The notes under the pieces: generated by a model
Database searches by the model: none
What the model was told of the DNA's origin: nothing
The model's input: only the letters and a program-made list of their open reading frames with translations
In this document: in pieces, positions 1-8,742 of the stretch
Numbering within the stretch: the first letter of the stretch is position 1
Layout of the letters: each line of letters begins with the position of its first letter
Origin: Motacilla alba alba
Taxonomy: Eukaryota; Chordata; Aves; Passeriformes; Motacillidae
Direction of reading: 5' to 3'
Length of the DNA stretch: 64,000 nt
Assembly (NCBI RefSeq): GCF_015832195.1
Contig: NC_052018.1
Span: 61,565,666-61,629,665, forward strand
Position numbers and translations under genes: made by a program

Positions 1-838
1 GCTACTTTCCTGGATAAAAAACAATCCAGCTAGACTGTTGATTTTGCAGTAAGGAAAGCTTAAACCAAAGAATCACAAAATTCCTCAAGAATATTTGTAG
101 ATGTGATAGAAGCCAGGGCATGCCACCAATCTCTTGTCAATTTTCATCACTCAGAAAAAAACATTTCCCAGAGGTCTTCCATAAATGCATTTTAATATAG
201 AATATTGTGTAAGAAAAATATCCAGGTTAAAACACCACATGATCAGCTACCAGCATTACCTCCAACCCTAAAATTTCCTACATTACAAAAGGTTAAAAAT
301 TTTTTCTCTGCTGCAATTAACAGAATTGTCTTTAGCATCCTTCTGTCAGGACAGAGAGAACTGCTACAATTCCTTACTGTTAAGAAATATGGAGATAGCT
401 GTGGAGTCAATGTCCAATGCAAATATGGATACACAACAAAAACCTACTCAGAGCCTGTAACACTGAAATAACACTAATGAAGGGATGTAAACACTACTCA
501 GCATTTGAAATTGAGTGAAAATCCAGTTCCAGACTCAGATTCAAAGAGGTAGAATAATAAATCAATAGTATTATCTACTGTTTCCCCCTGTTATTAGTTT
601 GTCTTTGCTATGCAATAGTAAGAGATCATGGATTCACCCTCTCCAAGCAAAGCTAAAGAACTCTCACTAGTCAATCACAGAAGTAAGTCTCCAACTGAAA
701 AATGGGTCTCTCACAGATCATTCCTTATGTCTGCTACTGAGCCTATTCTAAGCCAAAAAAATATGGCAGCACAATAGAAGCCCTAATTACCAGCTACTTC
801 CTAGATGGCAACTCACATCACAGAAAGGTGAAAAATAC
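1..838 (-). other. LTV1: LTV1 intron 4, partial
   Basis: Sequence downstream of the exon 4 donor. I searched for the next conserved LTV1 block (an Asp/Phe-rich region) and did not find it, so the window begins inside this intron. No repeat or RNA gene recognised. Confidence 0.7.
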
Positions 839-926
839 CTGAAACAGGAGCAGCTTTATTTAACAAGCCCACATCCTCTTCAAACTCTGTGGCAAATACC
901 GAGGAAGGCAACTTAATGGATGGAGC
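839..926 (-). CDS. LTV1: LTV1 coding exon 4
   Basis: 88 bases entered in phase 0 and left in phase 1. It encodes APSIKLPSSVFATEFEED followed by VGLLNKAAPVS, the most recognisable LTV1 block. The acceptor is a T-rich run ending aag and the donor TCAG|gtattt. The following exon (expected to start with a Pro-Arg-Leu-Asp block) is not in the window. Confidence 0.95.
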
Positions 927-3470
927 CTTAAAAAAAAAAAAAACAACAGAAAAACAGGATCACAATGTATTTATTCTCAGCTTCTTATTTGAGCTCACAT
1001 TAACAAAATCATGCAGACACTCCTGCGACCAAAAGAAACTCTGTTAGCGTTACTTAAATGCTACAACAAGTGCTACATTATCTGCAGCAAATTTTCAGAG
1101 TTATACAACGATAACTGTGTAAAGTGCTGGCAGCATCAATTCTCATGTTGTCAATATTCTCCAGGTACAGAATCAATATTTTTTGCATCTCCAAAGCTTT
1201 CTAGAGAATAAGTGTACAGCAGGCACACTGAAAATTTTTTAATTTTTTTGTTTGTTTTGGAGAACACTAGCACGCATTTGAATTCACCCCTTTACTGAAA
1301 GGCTTGTTAAAAGCTTCACAACATGCACATCTAACCTAACTTTAAACCCCACATAGTATCACCAAACTGTACCTGAAAGGTACTTCTGACTAAGACAACT
1401 GGTTTTGACTAAAATGACAATATTTGATTAAATCAAACACCCTCAGCTGTAAGTGACTGGCAATGGCATGCTTCACTGCTTCAAAGTATTTACTGCTTTT
1501 CCACTCAAATGTGATCCAGCATTGTGAACTTCTACAAGTTATGCCTGCAATTGAAAAGTTTGGTTTTATTCTGTCTGGCTTCTATTGCATTCCCCTTTAA
1601 AAACATCGTGGATAATACAACCTGAGCATTCAGTAACTCCCTGAGCATTCAAAAGTTCTAGAAAACCTTAGAAACAAGTGCCCACCCCAGAAAAACACAC
1701 AACTTGTTCAAACAAATACCTTTGCAAGCCATCTCTATAGAAAAAAAGTTTGTCATGGGTACCTGAAGTGTTTTCACTGTGCTAGCAAAACAATGTTCAT
1801 CAGTAAACTCCGGCTTGCCAGCTTTTGGGTTTACTTGTGGGAAAGTCAAGTTGGTTGTGGGTCAAAAGGATCCTTACACATAAATATAAATATACACACA
1901 CAATTAATGTATCTAGAGAATGTTAATGCTCCAAAGAACAGCATTACCATCAGCAAAAACACTACTTACTGAAATTCTCTGAATTTCATCCTCTATGTGC
2001 CCCTCATTTGTGATGACAATTCTGCTTTGCTGTCCATGCACAGACGGGACAAGCTCAGAGGGACCAGAGGCTTCTTTGAGGTGCTGCAAATAGTCATAGT
2101 CATCATCAAAGAAGACACCATACTTGCGCTGCTCTTCCCTTCTTTGCTCCTCATGCCCCTAGGAAGAGGGGGGAGAAGAAAAAAAAATCAAAAGGAATAC
2201 ATTTAGTTACTCAAGTCCATTTAAAACTTACTAGAAAAAAGAAAAGCAACACATCTACTGAGAGTGCCTAAATGTTGAAGTCCTTGTAGTCCTCTCTCCA
2301 CTCCTTACCCTAATTCACAGCTAATTAGAATGTTGTAATCAGCTGGTTCCATGTCTGGGTGCTGTCTGAGCAGGACCTTCCCATCAGCAACATACCCAAC
2401 AATGCCTGTTTTATCACAGTGAGTCAAGCAAGTTTTGTTGTTGGCTTTTTAATACATTTACACCTCTAATGCCACTTAAGTCATCCTTCAACCATCAGGC
2501 AGTAACTCACAACTATGAAATTCCCTACAACATCCTTTTTTTAATAAGCTGAACTAAAAACTACCTTCTCTCAGGCTGTTTTTGAACTGTATAATTGCAT
2601 ACCAACTTTTTTTTTCTCCATGGTATTTCTTATCTGAATGAATCTGAGTATTAAAAGTGAGTATTTACTTTCTGTGTGGGCAGCAGAACTCTCTGGGGTG
2701 CAGTATCATCAGCAGCAAGAGGATCCCTCTGGCTTCGGTGCACTAAGTGAAATGTTACTGCTTTCTTCTTCTCTATGAAGGGCTTTTTCTTCTTGTGAGG
2801 CTGAAAAAGGAAATTTGGTCAGCTGTTAACAAAAACTTAAATATTAAATACACCTTAAGAGAACCTGTAGTGTGCTGCTTCATTTTAAGGCAATGCCTTA
2901 TAAACGTATGCTCGGAGACAAAGCATAAAGAGACCAGTGGGAGCTTAACACATCTCCCCACACGCACAACAGACATTTCATATTTTCGAACAGCAAAAGC
3001 AGCTTATTCAGCTGCAAAATGGCAAAAATATCTGATAACAGCACATACAGTTTAACATACAGCCCTAGAAAGGAATTCTGCAAACACACTTCATCCATGA
3101 AACACAGGAAATTGATAAGGAAATTCATCTAGACACATCTTGCCTCGTGCTTCAGACGACTACTGCTAGAGCAGCAATTCAGCATCAGTCATGAGGACCA
3201 CCGGCAGCACCACTAGGCAGGCACAGCTCTACCATCGACATACGAATGCGGTCTGGATCAACAAACCCAGCAAGTATTCCCAACTGGCCGAAAGCCTTTC
3301 CTACGAGTTACCACATCTGACCTGGAAAAACACTTCCAGCAAGGTTTCCGGCTTTACCCACCTAACAAACCGCGTTCCAGCCGATAAAGGATACCTGGGG
3401 GCGACTCTATTGCTCTAACCTGCCTTGTTCCCCTGGCAATTGCGAACACAGGGCACGGCACACTCACCAT
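839..3470 (-). CDS. LTV1: LTV1 ribosome biogenesis factor, 5' part (coding exons 1-4)
   Basis: Spliced, partial coding region on the minus strand: join of 3468-3470, 2669-2800, 1970-2158 and 839-926, with phases 0/0/0 and then 1. The encoded N-terminus has the LTV1 hallmarks: a lysine-rich start (PHKKKKPFIEKKK), the block HRSQRDPLAAD, the block RKYGVFFDDDYDYLQHLKE and the block KLPSSVFATEFEEDVGLLNKAAPVS. LTV1 is known as a conserved assembly and export factor of the pre-40S ribosomal particle, acting in nucleus and cytoplasm. About 137 residues are visible, roughly the first quarter to third of the usual length of about 475; the rest lies left of the window. The next gene upstream on the same strand is PHACTR2, as in human. 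Identity is seen in the protein; the function is family knowledge. Confidence 0.95.
927..1969 (-). other. LTV1: LTV1 intron 3
   Basis: Donor gtaagt, acceptor a long T run followed by aag. It contains an exon-like 71-base segment at 1763-1833 (see findings). Otherwise plain AT-rich intron. Confidence 0.85.
1970..2158 (-). CDS. LTV1: LTV1 coding exon 3
   Basis: 189 bases, 63 codons, phase 0 at both ends. It begins GHEEQRREEQ and continues into the strongly conserved RKYGVFFDDDYDYLQHLKE, then SGPSELVPS. The last about 25 residues (HGQQSRIVITNEGHIEDEIQ and on) are much less conserved relative to mammalian LTV1 as I recall it. The acceptor is cttcctag and the donor TCA|gtaagt is near-perfect. Confidence 0.95.
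2159..2668 (-). other. LTV1: LTV1 intron 2
   Basis: 510-base intron from donor gtaaat to acceptor ccctcttcctag, with a clear polypyrimidine tract on the minus strand. No other feature seen. Confidence 0.85.
2669..2800 (-). CDS. LTV1: LTV1 coding exon 2
   Basis: 132 bases, 44 codons, phase 0 at both ends. It encodes the basic N-terminus PHKKKKPFIEKKKAV and then HLVHRSQRDPLAADD and QRVLLPTQK, closely matching vertebrate LTV1. The acceptor is cctttttcag and the donor AAA|gtaaat. The Lys-rich segment is likely a nuclear/nucleolar targeting or RNA-contact region (inference). Confidence 0.95.
2801..3467 (-). other. LTV1: LTV1 intron 1
   Basis: Donor gtgagt directly after the ATG, acceptor cctttttcag before Pro-2. 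It contains no other exon or repeat I can recognise. The small open frames here have no recognisable protein features. Confidence 0.85.
3468..3470 (-). CDS. LTV1: LTV1 coding exon 1 (start codon only)
   Basis: The minus strand reads GCCATG followed at once by the donor GTGAGTG. Exon 2 begins with CCT CAC AAG (Pro-His-Lys), and known LTV1 proteins begin Met-Pro-His, so exon 1 supplies only the initiator Met plus the 5' UTR. The upstream UTR extends into the CpG-rich stretch at higher coordinates; the transcription start cannot be fixed from sequence alone. Confidence 0.88.
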
Positions 3471-3829
3471 GGCACTGTCCCCCGGCCGCTCCCGGTGTCC
3501 CCAAGCCCACTCGCTCCCACGCGGGCCAGGCGTCAGGGCACCCGGCCTGTGCCCTCCATCTTGGGATACACCAGTGACCAACGGGGGGAGCCAGATAAGC
3601 GGCCAGTCCGGCCAGCTTTGTAAGTTTTTGCTTCCCAGTTAAAAGAACAAAAAACAACGAGCCTTTTCTGAGATTGAAACAATACTTTGATAAAAGAGAG
3701 GCCCAGTGGACCCAAGCAGGATGCTCGCCGGATACACATTTTTCTCAGTTCTCCCCTCAAAATAGTGAGGGATGGTTCGGGCCACCAGCGCTCCAGTGGC
3801 GGAGCGCGGCGCAGGCGGCCATGGGGCAG

Positions 3830-3841
3830 CGCGCGTGCGCA
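3830..3841 (-). promoter_or_regulatory. NRF1-type binding site
   Basis: The minus strand reads TGCGCACGCGCG, which fits the NRF1 consensus YGCGCAYGCGCR at every position. NRF1 sites are typical of CpG promoters of mitochondrial, translation and ribosome-biogenesis genes. It lies about 360 bases upstream of the LTV1 ATG. Binding is inferred. Confidence 0.6.
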
Positions 3842-3847
3842 GCAGCC

Positions 3848-3886
3848 GGGCCGGGCGGGGCTGAGGGGCCGGGCGGGTTGTGGGGG
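3848..3886 (+). other. Potential G-quadruplex cluster
   Basis: Seven runs of three to five Gs in 39 bases on the plus strand, separated by loops of 1-4 bases. This satisfies the usual four-run G-quadruplex rule several times over. It lies in the LTV1 promoter on the strand that would be the template for LTV1. Confidence 0.65.
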
Positions 3887-3969
3887 CTGAGTCTGAAGGA
3901 CAGGGAGTAAATAAAACGTGTTGGTATTAACCGTGTTTTGCCATGTTTGAGTTCGTAATTCTGACGAGG

Positions 3970-4340
3970 AATGCCTGGAGGAGCTGGGCCTGTTCGGAGG
4001 AGAGACGACTAAGGAGGGGCCGCCCTCATCAATGTCTATGAGTATATGAAGGGAGGGTGTCAAGAGTTCGGATCCAGGTGGGCTTGATGGTGCCCAGCAA
4101 CAGGAGAAGAGGCAACAGGCAGAAGCTGATGCACGGGAAGTTCCACCTAAGTATAAGGACGAATCTCTGCTGTGCAGGTGATCACACAGTGGAACAGATT
4201 GTCCAGAGAAGCTGTGGAGTCGCCCTCACTCGAAATACTCAAGAACCGTCCGGACACAATCTATGAGTGCCGTGTGCCTTAGGATAGCCCTGTGTGAGCA
4301 GGGAGGTTGGAACAGATGATCCGCTGCGGTGCTTTCCAAG
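3970..4340 (+). mobile_element. CR1 LINE fragment (3' end)
   Basis: The plus strand reads through recognisable CR1 3' sequence: GGAGGAGCTGGGCCTGTT, then a segment with GGTGCCCAGCAACAGGAGAA and GGGAAGTTCCACCTAAGTAT, then GTGGAACAGATTGTCCAGAG and GTTGGAACAGATGATC near the end. It is a 5'-truncated, diverged copy of the chicken repeat 1 family. It lies about 70-100 bases beyond the CpG-rich LTV1 promoter. Any open frames across it are remnants or chance. Confidence 0.88.
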
Positions 4341-6889
4341 CTGAACCATTGTGCAGTATGACTTTAGCTGTATTGATTTTACCTGTACCATGTATCAGGG
4401 CTGTGCAGAAACGAGGGCACTCACGTACAGGCTCCTTGCTAAGAAAAAAAGTATGCTTGGTATTTCAAAACCTGCTTTGCTTCTTTTCAAAAGAAAGTGT
4501 AAAATACAGAGGGGACCAGTTTTTTCCCATGTGTTTGCTGGCGAATAAAACAGTAACAACCTAAGAAGAGGTTTTCACTGAAAATTCAGAAGTTATCCAC
4601 ACTATGTGTGTATGGATGCAGCTAAATATATCTGCATGCGTGTACCTCAAAGTATTAGCTTTAGTACTATTTGGGTGGATTTCATTGGTTTTCAGTAGGT
4701 GTCACTAAAGCTCTGAAAGAACCCAGATTTTCACTCTTCTGGCTGTTCTCTGAAGTCTTGAATCTTTACCCAGTTTCATCTCACCGCTCCTGCAGAAGTG
4801 CACAATCTAATCTGATCCACTCCATCAGTTGAAATAACTCCTGTACTCTGAGGATTCAGGTTATCTCTGCATATATCTGTGCAAAGGCTGGACTTTGCTC
4901 TTCCTTGCAACAAGTGCCCGGTGAGTGTCTCGTTGTTGGCGGCCGTGTGCCGGTGGGGTGCACACCCCGCGGCACAAGGAGATCAGCAATGACCCCTCCT
5001 GGCCCGCAGCCTGCGAATGGATTTTTCATGACTGCACCCAAGAGCAACAACTCCCTCCCTGCAGTATGTCTGTGCTGCCAACCCAGCGACAGCTGGAATA
5101 GCAGAGCTGGATTTTCCCAGGGTAATTGAGAGCAGAGTCACTCAGCTGTTGAAAACACAGTACTTAGCATTTATTTGTGGGGTAATGATGTAGATTAGAT
5201 TACTCCTTATTGCTTCCAAGTTCCTGACGTGCCTCTCTGGCATCCACAGAAGTGCATGTACATAGACTTGGTGACAGGATTACACTTCGCAGTCCCCTAA
5301 ACCTGGCACCTCCATATCTGGTGGTGGCAGTACTGTCATTCCACACACCCCAAATCTGGTCTAGGAGCGTTGTATCCGTTTGAGTTTGGATGTGGGAAAA
5401 AATTAACTTTTGCTCTCAGTTCTGTTGTTAGTCAGCTGTTTCCTAAGTATAAGTTTACCTGTTAAATCTCAGTGTTTTCTGTCTTAATATAATTTACATC
5501 CTTCCCCTGAATTTCCTGGTTAGATTCTAAGTATTTAGGGGGAAGGATATGTATTATATGTTCACAGAGAGATTAAAACAGGTTCCTTCCCATATCACAG
5601 AAGATTGCTAATTTATACTAACAGTAATACAGCTGTATACAACAGTAATACATCTGGGGATGAGTTTGAATTGCAGATTAGCAGCAATGGGCACCACATT
5701 GCCTCCTTTGTTGATACCTGAGGGTGAGTCATCTCCTGATTTATATCAAAATTCAATATTTAGTATTATATGTATGTGAACTGTGTATGAGAGAGTGTCT
5801 TGGAGACTCTGCTTAAGCTTCTCATTTCCCCCAAGCCTTACAAGGCCATCCGTCCCACTGCACTCTCTCACTGGGTTCTTTGCAGAGACTACAAACAGAA
5901 CTCAGCAAAGAGCATCTACTGAGACTGAAGGGGTAAGTGCTCAGGTCACTAACCCCTCCTTTTATGCTTGCATAAGAAAAATGGTCTGTATTGAAACAGT
6001 CTCACTGTCAAGGCAGCCACTTAAAAGATAATATGCTGGAAGCACATCCTTAACATAATCATCAACTTGCCTTCTGTGTGAGGAAATTTATGTTCATTTT
6101 TTCTCTTAGTTCTTGCAAAGAAAAATTATTTCAAAGTAATTAAAAACAAAAGTTATTGTCAGTCACTTTGAAAGTTAAAACATTGGCAGATGCACTGCTG
6201 ACTAGGCTAAACCCTCAGCTGTGCAGATCAGTTTTCTTCCTGTGCAGAGGGTGTATTTCCACTGTAAATCTGCTGTCAATGAAACTGGTAAGAAACACTT
6301 CTTGCTAATAAAATAGGGGAAACTGTCAGCATAGATTAAGTCTCCAAACCATTGAGCTACAGCCTCCACTTTGTTTTTTTAAACCAAGTATCACCTCTTT
6401 GAACACACCTCTCCATGAGTAGACCACACACGGGGAATTTACTAGATGAGTTTGAAGGACTGCCAGAATTCAAAGGAAGGTTTCAGGAACGTCTTTTCAT
6501 TTCATTTCCATGAGGAAGGAATTTAATTTGGCCCCTGGAGGCTCCCTGAATTTAACTCTACTATGTGTGCTTGTGTACTGCTAGAGATTCAGGAACAACA
6601 TATTTTCAGTAAAGATTTTCTGAACAATTTTCTAGAGGTGATTTTTTAAATTATCTATTTATATATATTAATTCATATATATCTATAATTCAAAGAGCTA
6701 CACAATTGTCTTAGGTGCTTGGAACTATGCACAGCAGAGGATCCGACAGTACTGTGCAACTAGGCAGCACACTTTCAGTTTCCTTGTTTAATACAAACAC
6801 CATAAAACAAGCATAACATATGTACTGTATATACCCCCCAAAACATTCTTTATGTTTTTCAGGTGATGATACTGGACTATATTTGTGTG

Positions 6890-6966
<77 letters not shown>

Positions 6967-8100
6967 TACATTACAGATGAAACCTCAAGAAGCAGCTGTC
7001 ATTAATTTGTAACAGTTCCTGGCATTCACAGATATCACACACCTGTGTAAAATGCAGTATCAGATCTGCCACTTTCTTTAGAGTTACCATATTCAATCAC
7101 ACTGAGCCAAATAGATGCATTAATTCTATAATTGTTACATAAAATCTGCCGTGTGTAAACTGAAAAGTTGATTCTCCACAGCCTTCCATCTTTTGAAAGT
7201 TATGAAACATGTGGAAAGTATATTTTAGAGGGACAGCAATTCTAAACTGATAGTGTTTCAGATACATTTTTTGTAGTTACCAGTAACTATTTAGCATGAC
7301 AGGCAAGGGAGAACCAAGGTTTGAATTTTATTTGCCTTACTTGACTTGAAAATGGGAACATTTAATAAAATCAAAGGAAGTTACTTAAAGAATAATTTTT
7401 CACTATTTTTCATCAAATTATCAGAAAAAAGAAAGTCTAAGAACTGGCCCAATGTGTATGAATGAGTGACACTCTGTATGCAAAATTTTAATTGCGATGA
7501 ATTCACGTGCCAATTCCATTTCAGGTGATTGTGGCTGCATTAGAGTCTATTCAGCAAGTAAGAATCTCCTGGCTTTACTGGACCCTCAGAAGACTGCACT
7601 GGAGCTCAGCAACCCGTACTGGAGCTCAGCAACCTGCAGTGGTGTGGATGTGTGATCGAGCCCTCCTTACTGGGGTCATCGCTCCGCAGTGTCCGTGCGG
7701 GCTTGCTTGGAAGAGGCAGCAGTGGAATGATTCCTGTTGCTGAACCTGTCCTGGTGTGCTGCAGCTCTGCCAGAGAAACACAGGTTTGTGATCTCCTGGT
7801 GTTTAAGGTGCAACTGGGTCCAAAGCACAGCACACAAGCGTTGCCATGATTTACTGTTTGAGCTATTGTGCCGCAGAATGCCGGGAAGGGACACAAACTT
7901 ACCAGCTTTATCAGCTCCTGTGTGCACAACAGTGTCTGTGCTCTGCAGTCTTCTTGTGCCTCTCCCACATTTGCAGTTTGGTGGTAAATGGAATTCTGGT
8001 TTTTTTGGGTTTTTTTTTGGTTTTTTTTAAGGAAACCCCCTCTTCCCCCCCAAAATTAAGACCTATTTAAACAGTTGCAGGCAATTAAGTATGTGCCATC
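4341..8100. other. Intergenic region between LTV1 and the PHACTR2 3' end
   Basis: No coding exon, RNA gene or strong repeat recognised apart from the (TA)n tract and a short tandem duplication at 7598-7634. Open frames here are short and without recognisable protein features. A moderately GC-rich patch lies at about 7590-7960. The left edge is the end of the CR1 copy; the right edge depends on where PHACTR2 transcripts end. Confidence 0.5.
6884..6964. repeat. (GT)n-(TA)n microsatellite
   Basis: A short TGTGTGTATGTG lead-in is followed by an uninterrupted alternating TA tract of about 70 bases (6895-6964). It is a simple-sequence repeat and likely length-polymorphic. Confidence 0.95.
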
Positions 8101-8214
8101 TCCACACCCGTCCCCTACTGCCAATACAGTCGAATGCCCATTCAAACAATACATTGATATTTTTGTTTCAAATCTCACCAGCTAAATTAATTATAATCCA
8201 AAACACAGTAGTTC

Positions 8215-8220
8215 TTTAAT
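8215..8220 (-). terminator. PHACTR2: Candidate polyadenylation signal ATTAAA (most distal)
   Basis: The minus strand reads GGAATTAAAGAAC, followed by a GTGTTTTGG downstream element. It would give a 3' UTR of about 5.5 kb. Supported only by motif and spacing. Confidence 0.3.
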
Positions 8221-8492
8221 TCCAAAATTTGTACAGGTTTACAAATCAATATACCACCACACAAAGTAGTGAAAGGAAGATATGTTTAGCAATGTTTTAA
8301 CGTTTTACTATATCATAACAATGTTCAAATATTGTTAAATTTGACATAGTATTGTAAGATTCTTTTTAATATATAGAATTTATGCTTGAACAAGATGATA
8401 CAGATAATACCATTGCTTTCTTTGTTTCTATCTAATGCAATATGTAGCTTCTATAAAATATTGGTGAAATGCTGTATCTAGTTCATATGAGC

Positions 8493-8498
8493 TTTATT
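8493..8498 (-). terminator. PHACTR2: Candidate polyadenylation signal AATAAA (distal)
   Basis: The minus strand reads GGAAATAAAGCTC. One of the last canonical hexamers before the sequence changes character near 8.0 kb. A variant ATTAAA at 8215-8220, followed by GTGTTTTGG, is an alternative distal site. Confidence 0.35.
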
Positions 8499-8712
8499 TC
8501 CATTAAATCTTGAAACGAAATGGGAACACAAAGTAAGACAAGACCTTATTAATTATTAGAGTTTATAAATATAAACTGTTTGAACATTACAGCAAATATA
8601 TGTTAATTTCACTCCATTTCTCCCTTTCTCTGTATAGATACAGTTTCAAAAGTTTTGGTGGGTTTTTTTCAGATTTCTGTTAAATAGAAGTTTTAAGCTA
8701 TTCTGGGAACTG

Positions 8713-8742
8713 CTTTTTTTTTTTTCTTTTTTTTTTTTTTTA
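8713..8742. repeat. T-rich low-complexity tract
   Basis: About 30 bases of T interrupted by one C. On the minus strand, the transcribed sense of PHACTR2, it is A-rich, so it could act as an internal oligo-dT priming site in cDNA data. Confidence 0.85.

Larger units (their letters stand above)
3471..3900 (-). promoter_or_regulatory. LTV1: LTV1 promoter / CpG-rich 5' region
   Basis: This is the only clearly CpG-rich stretch near LTV1. It lies directly upstream of the start codon, in two blocks at about 3440-3560 and 3780-3880. It lacks an obvious TATA box, as expected for a housekeeping ribosome-biogenesis gene. It holds an NRF1-type site and a G-run cluster, listed separately. The start site and 5' UTR length are not determined, and divergent transcription is possible. 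Confidence 0.7.

Noticed and set aside
1658..1849. Minus-strand frame in LTV1 intron 3 as an LTV1 coding exon.
   Set aside because: It does not match LTV1, and the in-phase exon 3 to exon 4 join is complete without it. Kept only as a possible poison exon.
3674..3910. Plus-strand frames next to the LTV1 promoter as a divergent protein gene.
   Set aside because: Gly/Ala/Arg-rich translation of the G-run region with no similarity or splice support. A divergent non-coding transcript remains possible.
3533..4063. 176-codon minus-strand frame across the LTV1 promoter and CR1.
   Set aside because: It spans CpG-rich promoter and CR1 remnant sequence, has no family features and low-complexity Pro/Arg content. 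Chance frame in GC-rich DNA.
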